This document shows positions 51,947-60,487 of a stretch of 64,000 nt of DNA, piece after piece. The position numbers and the translations under genes are program-made. Origin of the DNA: Acidobacteriota bacterium (GTDB taxonomy: Bacteria > Acidobacteriota > Terriglobia > Terriglobales > Acidobacteriaceae); assembly GCA_013289765.1 (NCBI GenBank), contig JABCZI010000001.1, positions 1 through 64,000 on the forward strand. The letters run 5' to 3'. The notes beneath the pieces are model-generated. The model was not told where the DNA came from. It was given only the letters and a program-made list of their open reading frames with translations, and did not search any database. Numbering within the stretch: the stretch's first letter is position 1; each line of letters starts with the position of its first letter.

Positions 51947-54367
51947 GTGTCTCGGGGCGAAACAAAAGTAGTGCGGTCAAGTTCGCAGTGGTGTCGAGTT
52001 TTGACAGCCGCAGTGTTCTGCGGATTGTTTGGCGTTCTGCTTCCGCGAGCAGAGGCTCTGCTGCCGCCTGCGCACAGTTCTTTTCAAGACCTTCCGGCGC
52101 CAAACCCGGCTCAACCGCCGCCGCAGGCTCCCGCTACCGGTAGCAAGACGCCGGCCGCAAAAAACCCTCCCACCTCAAAAGCTCCTGCGAAAAAGCCCGC
52201 CACCGGCACTTCCAAGCGTCACTACGTTAACACCCGCAAGCCGCGCACGATCTCCCCGCGAGTCCGGCGGATGCGGCAGGCGTTCGTAGCGTCCGCCAGT
52301 CTGCGCCCCATGGCGCAACAGCTTTTGCAGGATCGCTCTCTCCCCGCTTATGCCGGAGTGCAAGCCTTCGCCCGCGCCCACGCCAAAGAGGATGCCGGAG
52401 CGCTCGCCTGGCTCGTGATCGGATATGCGCACGTCCTCGACAGAGATTACGCGAAAGCCATCGATCCCCTGAATCGCGCCAAGGTTCATGCCGGAGACTT
52501 AGGCGATTACGTCGACTACTACCTGGGCAGTTCCTATCTGCAAACCGGCCGCACAGCCGAAGCTTTGGCAAGCCTCGCGGATTTTTCGAAAACGCATCCT
52601 GATTCCCTGCTGGTGCGAGATGCCGCGATTAGCTACGCGGACGCGCTTCTGCTCGAAGGCCAGCCCGCGGAAGCGGTGACTCTGCTGGAGCAAACTCGCA
52701 CCCCGGAGCGCTCCGATTTGGAATTTGCTTTAGGGCGCGCCTACGCTGCCTCCGGCCAGACCGCGAAAGCTGCTGAGATTTTCGGAAATATTTACTACAC
52801 CATGCCAACCAGTACCGAGGCCGATGCCGCGAATGCAGAGTTGAAGAAGCTTCCAGCTCAGCCCCTGCCCACGGTGCTCCAACTCAAAACCCGCGCTGAC
52901 GCATTGATGGCCAAGCGGCGTTATGCGGACGCCGTCGAGGAATATCGCAGCCTGGTGAACGAGAGCAGTCCCGCGCAGAAGCCCACGATGGAACTCGCCC
53001 TGGCCGACGCGCTTCATCGCAGCGGCAAAAATCGCGACGCGAAACAAGTCCTCACTTCACTCGGCCCCGTGAGCGGCGAGGAAAACGCGCAGCGCTTGTA
53101 CCTGATTGGCCAGGTCGCATTTGCCGCCAGCGACAACGATACCTTCTACCGCTCGGTCGATGAGTTGCGGCAAGCCGCTCCTGCAAGTCCCTGGCTCGAG
53201 CGGGCGCTGCTCTCCGCCGCCAATCTGCATCTGGTTCATCACGAATACGATCAGGCGCTCGACGCCTTCCGCGAATCGCAGCTGCGTTTTCCAACCGGCG
53301 CGCGCGCCTCTTACGTGCACTGGAAAGCTGCGTGGCTCACCTTGCGGCAAGGCCGCAACGAAGACGCCAAGAAAGCTTTCGAGGAACAGCTCTCTCTGTA
53401 TCCCTCCGGCGCGGAAACTCCCGCGGCGCTCTATTGGCGCGCCCGTTTGGCTGAGGAAGACAATCAGCCGGCCATGGCCAGCGCCTTTTACCGAAAACTT
53501 TCCGATCGCTACCGCAATTTTTATTATGCCGAGCTCGCCCGCCAGCGGATGAAACGCCTGCCTCCCGTCACCGTCGAGCAGATGGCGCAGTATCCTTTGC
53601 TGGACCGCGTGCCGCCTCTTCAGAGTGATGTCAAGATCACGGACTCAGAACCGCCTGCGGATGAATTGCACGTGCAGAAGGGCGAGTTGCTAGGCAATGG
53701 GGGACTCGTCGATTTTGCTGTCCGCGAACTGCAAGCGGCGGCCGCAGCCGATCCCGGAAGCTGGGGCCCGGCGGAAACCGCACGACTGTATGTCGAGACT
53801 GGACACTACAACCAGGCCATCGAGTTCATGAAACACTCCACGCCCAACTATTTCGCGCTGGATATTCCCGATCTGCCGCGCAAATATTGGGAAGCGCTCT
53901 TTCCCAAAGCTTACTGGAGCGACCTGAAGCGCTCGTCCGCTGCCAACGGACTCGATCCCTATCTTGTCGCATCTCTGATTCGCCAGGAGTCGGAATTCAA
54001 TCCCGGGGCAGTGTCGCGAGCGAACGCAGTCGGCCTGATGCAACTGCTGCCAAAAACCGGCAAGGTCGTCGCCCGGCAAGCGAAAATGAAGCACTACAAC
54101 GCCAGCCAGTTGTACACGCCCGCCGTCAACATGCAATTGGGCACACGCTATTTTCGCGGCATGGTCGACAAGTTCGGCGGCTCGTTCGAATATGCCCTCG
54201 CCGCCTACAACGCCGGCTCGGATCGCGTTGAGGAGTGGCTCGGCCAGGGAAAATATCGCGATCCTCAAGAGTTCGTCGAATCGATTCCCTTCACCGAAAC
54301 GCGCGAGTACGTCCAAGCAATCTTGCGCAATGCCAGCGTGTACAAGCAACTTTACGGAACGCCGTAG
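51947..54367 (+). CDS. Soluble lytic transglycosylase (Slt70-like) with TPR-type helical domain
   Basis: The 806-aa protein has a long Pro/Ala/Lys-rich N-terminal region after an atypical leader. A superhelical TPR-like middle follows (about 130-610). The C-terminal SLT domain has the catalytic Glu in SLIRQESEFNPGAVSRANAVGLMQLLPKTG and the end motif YALAAYNAGSDRVEEWL. It cleaves peptidoglycan with 1,6-anhydro product formation in the periplasm. The start is a GTG, and the signal region VLTAAVFCGLFGVLLPRAEA supports export. Confidence 0.92.
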   Translation: MSRGETKVVRSSSQWCRVLTAAVFCGLFGVLLPRAEALLPPAHSSFQDLPAPNPAQPPPQAPATGSKTPAAKNPPTSKAPAKKPATGTSKRHYVNTRKPRTISPRVRRMRQAFVASASLRPMAQQLLQDRSLPAYAGVQAFARAHAKEDAGALAWLVIGYAHVLDRDYAKAIDPLNRAKVHAGDLGDYVDYYLGSSYLQTGRTAEALASLADFSKTHPDSLLVRDAAISYADALLLEGQPAEAVTLLEQTRTPERSDLEFALGRAYAASGQTAKAAEIFGNIYYTMPTSTEADAANAELKKLPAQPLPTVLQLKTRADALMAKRRYADAVEEYRSLVNESSPAQKPTMELALADALHRSGKNRDAKQVLTSLGPVSGEENAQRLYLIGQVAFAASDNDTFYRSVDELRQAAPASPWLERALLSAANLHLVHHEYDQALDAFRESQLRFPTGARASYVHWKAAWLTLRQGRNEDAKKAFEEQLSLYPSGAETPAALYWRARLAEEDNQPAMASAFYRKLSDRYRNFYYAELARQRMKRLPPVTVEQMAQYPLLDRVPPLQSDVKITDSEPPADELHVQKGELLGNGGLVDFAVRELQAAAAADPGSWGPAETARLYVETGHYNQAIEFMKHSTPNYFALDIPDLPRKYWEALFPKAYWSDLKRSSAANGLDPYLVASLIRQESEFNPGAVSRANAVGLMQLLPKTGKVVARQAKMKHYNASQLYTPAVNMQLGTRYFRGMVDKFGGSFEYALAAYNAGSDRVEEWLGQGKYRDPQEFVESIPFTETREYVQAILRNASVYKQLYGTP

Positions 54368-54394
54368 CCCGGCGCTCCGTTTGCGATTGCTGCT

Positions 54395-54658
54395 TTACTT
54401 GATTGACGCGTTGTCGGCCGCTTCTCTGACCAACAGCCGTTTCGCCTGAACGTCCCCACCAGCAGCCTCTTTCGTGGTCTGAGCGGAAGTTTCCACCGCT
54501 TCCTGCGCAATCTGTTTGGCGGCGCTGAGGGTCACTGTGTCCGTGGGTGACGGCGGTTTCGCCTGGGCAGGCTGTTGCGGTTGAGCTGCCTGCTGCGAGG
54601 TTGCTTTCGGCTGGATTGCGGCCTGGGTCTGGGTCGAACTGCTCACGGGATGAATCAT
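54395..54658 (-). CDS. Small Gln/Pro-rich protein, unknown
   Basis: The 87-aa protein is low in complexity at its N terminus (SSSTQTQAAIQPKATSQQ). The C-terminal SPTDTVTLSAAKQIAQEAVETSAQTTKEAAGGDVQAKRLLVREAA is likely helical. The motif DTVTLSAAA...A recurs in small bacterial proteins without assigned function. It is located between slt and lspA, on the lspA strand. Confidence 0.55.
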   Translation of the reverse strand: MIHPVSSSTQTQAAIQPKATSQQAAQPQQPAQAKPPSPTDTVTLSAAKQIAQEAVETSAQTTKEAAGGDVQAKRLLVREAADNASIK

Positions 54659-54728
54659 TTTGAAGCCTCCAGCTATTTCATCGGCGCAAACGACGCCGAC
54701 TTTAGTCGAATCGCGGAGACCAGCCTGC

Positions 54729-55232
54729 CTAGGAACTGGGCCCTTCGCCGTGGGTCTTCGTAAACAGGATTTCGATTACTAGTAACCCCGCGCCAACCAC
54801 GATGGCGCTGTCCGCCAGATTGAACACCGGCCACTGATACCGCTTTACATAGAACAACAAGAAGTCCACCACCCGTCCCCGCGCCACACGATCCCACAAA
54901 TTCCCCAGCGCTCCTCCCATGATCAGCGACAAGCCAATGCCCGTGACCATGTGAGCATGATTATTTTTCCAAAGCAGGATTGACACCACGGCCAGAGCAA
55001 TCACGGAAAATCCAATCAGCAAGACCGTCTTCCAGGGCGCGGGCGAATCGGCAAACAAGCTGAAGGCCGCGCCGGTATTCTCCGTGTGCGTGAGGCGAAA
55101 AAAGCCGGGGATAATCTGAATATGAGAATAAAGCGAGATGCGCTGCGCCACCACGTGCTTGGTCCAGCGGTCAAGCACAACCACGATTAGAGCGATCAGC
55201 AGGTACATCATGCGCGCGGAGTTTTTTGTCAT
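54729..55232 (-). CDS. lspA: Lipoprotein signal peptidase (LspA)
   Basis: The protein of about 167 aa has four transmembrane helices. Catalytic aspartates are in GGALGNLWDRVARGRVVDFL and FNLADSAIVVG, with ENTGAAFSLF after the first helix. It removes signal peptides of prolipoproteins. The start ATG 55232 is preferred over 55247. It is transcribed away from the Nramp gene. Confidence 0.95.
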   Translation of the reverse strand: MTKNSARMMYLLIALIVVVLDRWTKHVVAQRISLYSHIQIIPGFFRLTHTENTGAAFSLFADSPAPWKTVLLIGFSVIALAVVSILLWKNNHAHMVTGIGLSLIMGGALGNLWDRVARGRVVDFLLFYVKRYQWPVFNLADSAIVVGAGLLVIEILFTKTHGEGPSS

Positions 55233-55541
55233 CCCGTGTTTGGTCATCCCGTATATAGGCCTGCAAACATCTTAAACTGGCGGCGGCGCACCGCGCCCGG
55301 CGAAGCCCGGCTCATCAAGAAAAGACGCCGCTGACTCGTTCGGGCATGCGGCCAATTATTTTCCAGTTAAATTCACTTTCATCTATACCGCACACCTGCG
55401 CTCCATGTATTCTGATGCGGCCTTGAGCCAAACTCCGCATTGGAAAACATGTTCGAAGGCATGTTGGAAAACATGTTGCGAAAAGTTGGAGCGTTGTCTG
55501 GTTTCGAGTTATCCCCAGTCTTATGCCGGTGATGCGCGCGC

Positions 55542-56795
55542 ATGAAGCTTCTGAAACGATGGAAAGGCCGGACCCTGCTGTTTCTCGCAGTCGTGGGGCC
55601 GGGGATCATCACCGCCAACGTCGACAACGACGCCGGCGGCATCCTCACCTATTCCCAGGCCGGCGCGCAATACGGCTTTCTTCTGCTCTGGACCATGATC
55701 CCCATCACTCTGGCTCTGATCGTGGTGCAGGAAATGAGCGCCCGCATGGGCGCAGTCACCGGTAAAGGCCTCAGCGATCTCATCCGCGAAGAGTTCGGCC
55801 TGCGCATCACGTTCCTGATGATGCTGGGAATTCTGATTGTCAACTTCGGCAACGTAGTGACCGAATTCATTGGCATCGCCACCAGCCTGGAATTATTCGG
55901 CCTTTCCCGTTACATCACCGTTCCAGTATGTGCCGTGATCGTCTGGCTGATTGTGGTGAAAGGGCAATACAAGAGCGTCGAAAAAATCTTCCTGGCGGCT
56001 TCTTTCTTTTACATCACCTACATTCTTGCGGGTGTGCGCGCCCATCCCATGTGGAAGGACGCGGCCATCGCCACGGTGAGGCCGCCGTTGCTGCAGGCCT
56101 TTCATGATCAAGCCTATTTATTCATGGTGATTGGCGTGGTCGGAACTACGATTGCGCCCTGGATGCAGTTCTACCTTCAATCCTCCATTGTGGAGAAGGG
56201 TGTTACCGCGCGGGGGCTACGCGGTTCGCGCTGGGACGTGATTACGGGCTGTGTTTTTACCGACGTGGTGGCGTGGTTCATCATCGTGACCTGCGCCGCG
56301 ACCCTCTTCCTTCACGGTTTTCGCAACATCGCGTATGCCGCCGATGCCGCCCAGGCGCTGAAGCCGCTTGCCGGGCAGTACGCTTATATCCTGTTCGCCG
56401 TAGGACTGTTCAACGCCTCGCTGTTCGCAGCTTCCATTCTTCCCCTTTCCACCGCTTACACGGTCTGCGAAGGATTGGGTTTTGAATCCGGTGTCGACAA
56501 AAAGTTCAGCGAGGCGCCATTTTTCTATTGGCTCTACACTCTGCTGATTGTCGCAGGCGGCGCCGTGCTTCTGATCCCCCGCCTGCCTTTGGTCAAAATC
56601 GCTGTGCTGTCGCAGGTGGTAAACGGCATTGTGCTGCCCTTCGTCCTGATCTTCATGCTGCTTTTGATCAACAAGAAAGATCTCATGGGCGAATACGTGA
56701 ACTCCCGCCTGTTCAATGTCATGGCCTGGCTGACGACGATCGTAATGATCGGATTATCCCTCGCATGGTTCTGGACGCTCAGGGCCGGCGCCTAG
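55542..56795 (+). CDS. Nramp-family metal transporter with altered metal-binding motifs
   Basis: The 417-aa protein has 11 predicted helices. The canonical TM1 motif DPGN is changed to DAGG (GPGIITANVDNDAGGI), and the TM6 motif MPH is changed to APW (GTTIAPWMQFYLQ). The metal-coordinating Asn and Met of MntH are thus missing while the Asp remains. This pattern is seen in divergent Nramp clades, including those reported to move Mg2+ or other ions, so Mn2+/Fe2+ transport should not be assumed. It is not MntR/Fur-linked in this window. Confidence 0.85.
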   Translation: MKLLKRWKGRTLLFLAVVGPGIITANVDNDAGGILTYSQAGAQYGFLLLWTMIPITLALIVVQEMSARMGAVTGKGLSDLIREEFGLRITFLMMLGILIVNFGNVVTEFIGIATSLELFGLSRYITVPVCAVIVWLIVVKGQYKSVEKIFLAASFFYITYILAGVRAHPMWKDAAIATVRPPLLQAFHDQAYLFMVIGVVGTTIAPWMQFYLQSSIVEKGVTARGLRGSRWDVITGCVFTDVVAWFIIVTCAATLFLHGFRNIAYAADAAQALKPLAGQYAYILFAVGLFNASLFAASILPLSTAYTVCEGLGFESGVDKKFSEAPFFYWLYTLLIVAGGAVLLIPRLPLVKIAVLSQVVNGIVLPFVLIFMLLLINKKDLMGEYVNSRLFNVMAWLTTIVMIGLSLAWFWTLRAGA

Positions 56796-57311
56796 ACAAG
56801 GTTTCGTATCGGCAAGCTTCGTATCAGGATATGGCTTCAGCCATACTGATTCTGACGCCGACTGAGACAAGGGCTTCAGCCCCTGCCGCCTTTTTCCACA
56901 GAAGAATTTCCTTCGTGTGACATCTAACCTTTCCTTCACAGCCCGCACCGTCCTAATCTGGAACTGTAGGTGCCGGATGTAACGCCGCGCGATTCTAGAT
57001 CAACGCCCGGCCCCCGCGACCTCCCCATGCGAGTGAGGGACAGAGGGACATCTGATCAGGGCTTCAGATAGGCTACCCTGGATAGCCCAGGGCTGACGCC
57101 CGTTGTTGGTGGTGATCACCGCCATTAAATTTTCGGAGTCGAGGCACAGCAAGTGCATAGAAGAAGTGCATAGAAGAGGAAGTGCGTAGAGGATAGAGAG
57201 AAATAAGAAATAATAGGTTCCGGCGGCAAATTTGGAAGCGCGGCGATCCGGCCGCGAACAGCATCCTTGCGCCCTTTGCATCCGCGCGTTCTCAGGCGGC
57301 CGAGCAGTGTC
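56796..57311. other. 516-bp region without convincing genes, with GGGCTTCAGCCC-type repeats
   Basis: The segment after the Nramp gene contains dyads GATATGGCTTCAGCCAT (near 56830), AAGGGCTTCAGCCCCTG (near 56870), ATCAGGGCTTCAGA (57055) and AGAAGTGCATAGAAG direct repeats (57155-57175). The 93-codon ORF on the minus strand (57000-57281) starts in this repeat material and has no coding signature. I regard the region as repeat debris between transcription units. Confidence 0.45.
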
Positions 57312-57704
57312 TCAAAGTAATTTCCCAGCCACTAAATCCCTCACCAGAGATGCATCCGCCTCGAGAAAATCGTAAGACGCCAAATCCTTCGGAGCCACCC
57401 ACTGGAGATCGCGAAAGATTCGATTCTCCATTTCGCCTTCGTATTCCCGGACGACAAAAAACCGTAACTCGACCATGCCTCCGTTGGGATAGGTGTGCTG
57501 CAGACGCGCAATCTCATTCCCGATCCTGGCGTGGATTCCCAGTTCTTCTTCCAGTTCGCGGCGCAGCGCGTCGCGCGGCTGCTCGCCCTCTTCAATTTTT
57601 CCGCCGGGAAATTCCCATTTAAGCGGCATTGTCTGATGCCGCGTGCGCTGGCACACCAGGACCTTCGCATCCTTTTCGATGACCGCCGCGACCACCCGTT
57701 TCAT
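57312..57704 (-). CDS. NUDIX hydrolase (MutT / 8-oxo-dGTP diphosphatase-like)
   Basis: The 130-aa protein has a complete Nudix box, GGKIEEGEQPRDALRRELEEELGI, preceded by VLVCQRTRHQTMPLKWEFP and with a later LQWVAPKDLASYDFLEAD. It likely cleans oxidised nucleotides from the pool. The start ATG 57704 overlaps the thioredoxin gene stop by 4 bp (ATGA); the track ORF adds 17 non-homologous residues. Confidence 0.92.
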   Translation of the reverse strand: MKRVVAAVIEKDAKVLVCQRTRHQTMPLKWEFPGGKIEEGEQPRDALRRELEEELGIHARIGNEIARLQHTYPNGGMVELRFFVVREYEGEMENRIFRDLQWVAPKDLASYDFLEADASLVRDLVAGKLL

Positions 57705-58747
57705 GATTTGGAAACCGCGGCAGTCTGTAGCGCGCTGGCAACGGGATCCACGCACCCGGTAAAAGTGAACGCGAAGGCCGCCACGCCAGGGGAGCAGACG
57801 AGTTCCAGTTCGTGTTCGCCGAAGTCGCGATTGTCTACGAGAAAATACATGCGGGCAGCATCCACCACAACGTAGCTTTCGCTTCCCTCGCCTGAAGTGG
57901 CAGATGTGCGGAAGCGGGTGTCCTTGGTTCCTTGGCTGCGCTGCAATGGCTTGCCATCCTGCAGAATTCGCACTTCCGCCGGCAGCCCGCGCGGCGAAGC
58001 CATCACCAGATTCACCGCGGACGCTTCGTACTTCAACTTTAAAGAGTGCGGACCTGCTTCGGCAGCTTCAAAGTATTCCACCGTCGAAGCCCACCGTCCC
58101 GCGGCATAAAAGAAAGTCTCTTCCACTTTTCCGTCGAATTCATAATCGGCAACCTGGTCCTCCTTGAATCCGCCTTCGTTGCCAATACGTCCGCGAACGT
58201 GTCCGAGATAAAGTTCGCCTGACGGCCGATAGCACACCGCACCCGGATGATCTTCTTCGCGCAGCGGCTCCATGATTTTGCCCAGCTTGAGCTGCGGATC
58301 GATCTCGTGAATCAGTTCCTGAATCACTTGTTCGCACTCGCCGTAACCACCTTCCCCAAAGTGGCCAAAGCGCAAGTAGCCATCCTTATCGAGCAGGTAT
58401 TTGGTGGGCCAGTAGCGGTTGGCGAACGCTTTCCATATCTCGCGATTGCTGTCGACCACCACCGGATAGGTCAGCCCAAACTCGCGAATGCCGCGATCTA
58501 CGTTCGATTCATACTGCGCGAAGGTAAACTCCGGCGTGTGCACGCCGATCACAGTCAGTCCCTTGTCCCGATAGCGCTCATGCCAGGCTTGCACATACGG
58601 CAGAGTCCGAATGCAGTTGACGCAGGTGTAATCCCAGAAATCCACGAGCACGACGCGCCCGCGCAGTTGCCGAAAACTAAGCGGAGCGGAATTCAGCCAC
58701 ACTCGTCCAATTTCAGGCGCTCGTACCGTGCCCTTTTCAACTCTCAA
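57701..58747 (-). CDS. Thioredoxin/redoxin protein of DipZ/TlpA type
   Basis: The 348-aa protein has a redoxin domain with VVLVDFWDYTCVNCIRTLPYVQAWHERY (CxxC in CVNC) and VIGVHTPEF. A C-terminal region contains NHL-like and carbohydrate-binding-module-like parts (YYAAGRWASTVEYFEAAE, KPLQRSQGTKDTR). It resembles the DipZ C-terminal domain but has no transmembrane CcdA part and no signal peptide. The TTG start overlaps the GAF protein stop (TTGA). It might reduce cytosolic disulfides. Confidence 0.88.
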   Translation of the reverse strand: MRVEKGTVRAPEIGRVWLNSAPLSFRQLRGRVVLVDFWDYTCVNCIRTLPYVQAWHERYRDKGLTVIGVHTPEFTFAQYESNVDRGIREFGLTYPVVVDSNREIWKAFANRYWPTKYLLDKDGYLRFGHFGEGGYGECEQVIQELIHEIDPQLKLGKIMEPLREEDHPGAVCYRPSGELYLGHVRGRIGNEGGFKEDQVADYEFDGKVEETFFYAAGRWASTVEYFEAAEAGPHSLKLKYEASAVNLVMASPRGLPAEVRILQDGKPLQRSQGTKDTRFRTSATSGEGSESYVVVDAARMYFLVDNRDFGEHELELVCSPGVAAFAFTFTGCVDPVASALQTAAVSKS

Positions 58748-59250
58748 GACCTCTCCAATTTATTCCCTACCAGTTCGGCACAGTACTGAACCAGTTGCTG
58801 GTCCTCGATTCCGAAGGCAGCCGGAAAATGGCTATCGATGTCGAGCTCGCCCGCAACCTTCCCGTGAACAAAAATGGGCACGACAATTTCGGATTTTGTT
58901 TCCAGAGAACAGGAGAGGTAGCGAGGATCTTTGCTGACATCATCGACCACGATAGTTTTTCCGCTGGAGGCGGCCGCCCCGCAAATGCCCTGGTTCAGCG
59001 GAATGCGCGTATGTGGAGTCATCGCGCCCACAAACGATTCAAGCACCAGCATCGGCGGCTTTGCGCCGGGCTCCAGCATATAAAACCCGACCCAGTTGTA
59101 TTTCAGCATGCGCTCGTGCAACTGCCGGCAGACGCCTTCCATCAGGTCCTTCGCCGCAGGCGACCTTTCAGCAAGCGCACTGATCTCGTTGCGAACCTCT
59201 TCCATTCGGCTGCTGACGGGCATGAGGAATCTTAACTCAGAGTGGGACAT
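58744..59250 (-). CDS. GAF-domain protein, free methionine-(R)-sulfoxide reductase-like
   Basis: The 168-aa protein has the fRMsr motifs LNQGICGAAASSGKTIVVDDV and YLSCSLETKSEIVVPIFVHGKVAGELDIDS, with Cys in GIC and SCS at the positions of the catalytic cysteines. The third fRMsr cysteine is not evident, so activity is not certain. It lies in an operon with a thioredoxin-like protein, which would be a plausible reductant. The start overlaps the BtuF-like stop by 14 bp. Confidence 0.82.
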   Translation of the reverse strand: MSHSELRFLMPVSSRMEEVRNEISALAERSPAAKDLMEGVCRQLHERMLKYNWVGFYMLEPGAKPPMLVLESFVGAMTPHTRIPLNQGICGAAASSGKTIVVDDVSKDPRYLSCSLETKSEIVVPIFVHGKVAGELDIDSHFPAAFGIEDQQLVQYCAELVGNKLERS

Positions 59251-60079
59251 TCATGGCGACGGAAGACGGTACCCCGGTAATCCGCCGGATTCCTTCCGTG
59301 CGATCAAATATTTCGGGATGAATCGCAAACGCCAGTGCATGAAGCCCTTGTAGAAGGGTGGGGGCCGGCGTGTTCAGGAACTCATCCCGCACACAGTAAA
59401 TGCGAAACGTGCAAGCGGCGCCCGTCCCCTGCCATTTACGGTCGGCAACGATCTTCTCGAGTGGGACGCGGTCCCCTGCTCCGCACCAGGCAGCAATCAC
59501 AATCTCAGGATTCATTCGACCTACTTCTTCAGCGGAAACCTGTTGACCCGGAATACCGACAAATTCGCCGCCGGCAGCTTCAACCAGTTCAGCCACCCAG
59601 GCTTGCGATGCGATCAGCGGCTTGCCCCACTCCTCGCAGAAAACTCTTGGCCGCGCTAATCCGGCAGTACGGGCGCGGACTTCATCGAACTTCTGTTCCA
59701 TGTGGGCAATCAACTCCTCGCCCCGTGCGCTGGCACCGACGGCTCCAGCGATAACGGCGATGTCCGCGTAAATGTCCGCCAGAGTCTTCGGAGCAAGTCC
59801 TAAGAAGCTTGTCCCGGATTTAAGAATTTCAATGACCGCCTTCTCCTGATAAGGCACCGACGCGATGACCAGATCGGGCTGCGTGGCAATGATTTGTTCC
59901 GCGTTCGCAGTCCAGGAGTCGGCAAGAATAGTACGCGGACGCAATGCGATTTCAGGAACAACGTCCGCGCAATACTTCGTGCAGGCCACCACGCGGTCGA
60001 GTTCACCGATGGCGGCAAGAATCACCGTGGCGCTGGGTTGCAGGCAGGCGATGCGGCGCGGGGTGTGTGACGATGGCAT
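59237..60079 (-). CDS. BtuF/FecB-like substrate-binding protein without signal peptide
   Basis: The 280-aa periplasmic-binding-protein class III fold has RIACLQPSATVILAAIGELDRVVACTKYC, IIATQPDLVIASVPYQEKAV, GGEFVGIPGQQVSAEEVGRMNPEIVIAAW and the end FAIHPEIF. Relatives bind cobalamin or siderophores. No signal peptide is predicted, which suggests a cytosolic relative rather than a transport component. No ABC permease is nearby. Confidence 0.85.
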   Translation of the reverse strand: MPSSHTPRRIACLQPSATVILAAIGELDRVVACTKYCADVVPEIALRPRTILADSWTANAEQIIATQPDLVIASVPYQEKAVIEILKSGTSFLGLAPKTLADIYADIAVIAGAVGASARGEELIAHMEQKFDEVRARTAGLARPRVFCEEWGKPLIASQAWVAELVEAAGGEFVGIPGQQVSAEEVGRMNPEIVIAAWCGAGDRVPLEKIVADRKWQGTGAACTFRIYCVRDEFLNTPAPTLLQGLHALAFAIHPEIFDRTEGIRRITGVPSSVAMNVPL

Positions 60080-60082
60080 GGT

Positions 60083-60448
60083 TTACGCCTGAATTCTGAT
60101 TTGACTTACCGCCGCCGACAACGCATCAAGCGCCAGGTGAGCGGCATGGGTTGAGCCCTGCGGGAGCCCGCCCACCGCCCTGACAATATCCTCGCGCTGC
60201 ACGCTTCGAGCTTCGTTTAGCGTCTTCCCGGTAATCAGTTCTGTCAACGCCGAGCCGCAGGCAATCGAGGCAACGCATCCCTTGGCCTTGAATTGTGCCT
60301 GGGCAATGCGGCCCGCGCTGATTTTCAACGTGAGCCGTAATATATCGCCGCAGGCGGGATTTTCAATTTCCACGGTCGCGTCTGCATCGGCAAGATCGCC
60401 AGCATTGCGCGGATTCTGAAAGTGATCGAGTAACTGCGCGGAATACAT
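60083..60448 (-). CDS. IscU/NifU-like Fe-S scaffold, one conserved Cys missing
   Basis: The 121-aa protein begins MYSAQLLDHFQNPRNAGDL and carries the first Cys in ENPACGDILRL and the second in FKAKGCVASIACGSALTEL. The third ligand Cys, normally in an HCS motif after PPxK, is replaced: the sequence runs GSTHAAHLALDAL. IscU/SufU need three cysteines for cluster assembly, so this may be a modified scaffold or a carrier. The ATG 60448 is preferred over 60484. It follows the HAD gene. Confidence 0.82.
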   Translation of the reverse strand: MYSAQLLDHFQNPRNAGDLADADATVEIENPACGDILRLTLKISAGRIAQAQFKAKGCVASIACGSALTELITGKTLNEARSVQREDIVRAVGGLPQGSTHAAHLALDALSAAVSQIRIQA

Positions 60449-60487
60449 TTGCAGTTTCAATTGTAAATGCCCGGCGCACCGCAAAAC

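Noticed and set aside
51947-54367. Phage origin for the lytic transglycosylase and M15 peptidase
   Set aside because: No other phage genes, integrase or attachment site in the window; both fit chromosomal cell-wall enzymes.
55379-55648. 89-codon minus ORF overlapping the Nramp 5' end
   Set aside because: Antisense to the Nramp start and low in coding character; the GTTGGAAAACATGTT-like direct repeats here (about 55440-55480) are too short to call an element.
57000-57281. 93-codon minus ORF downstream of mutT
   Set aside because: Lies in repeat-rich intergenic DNA, no ribosome site and no conserved pattern; not a gene.
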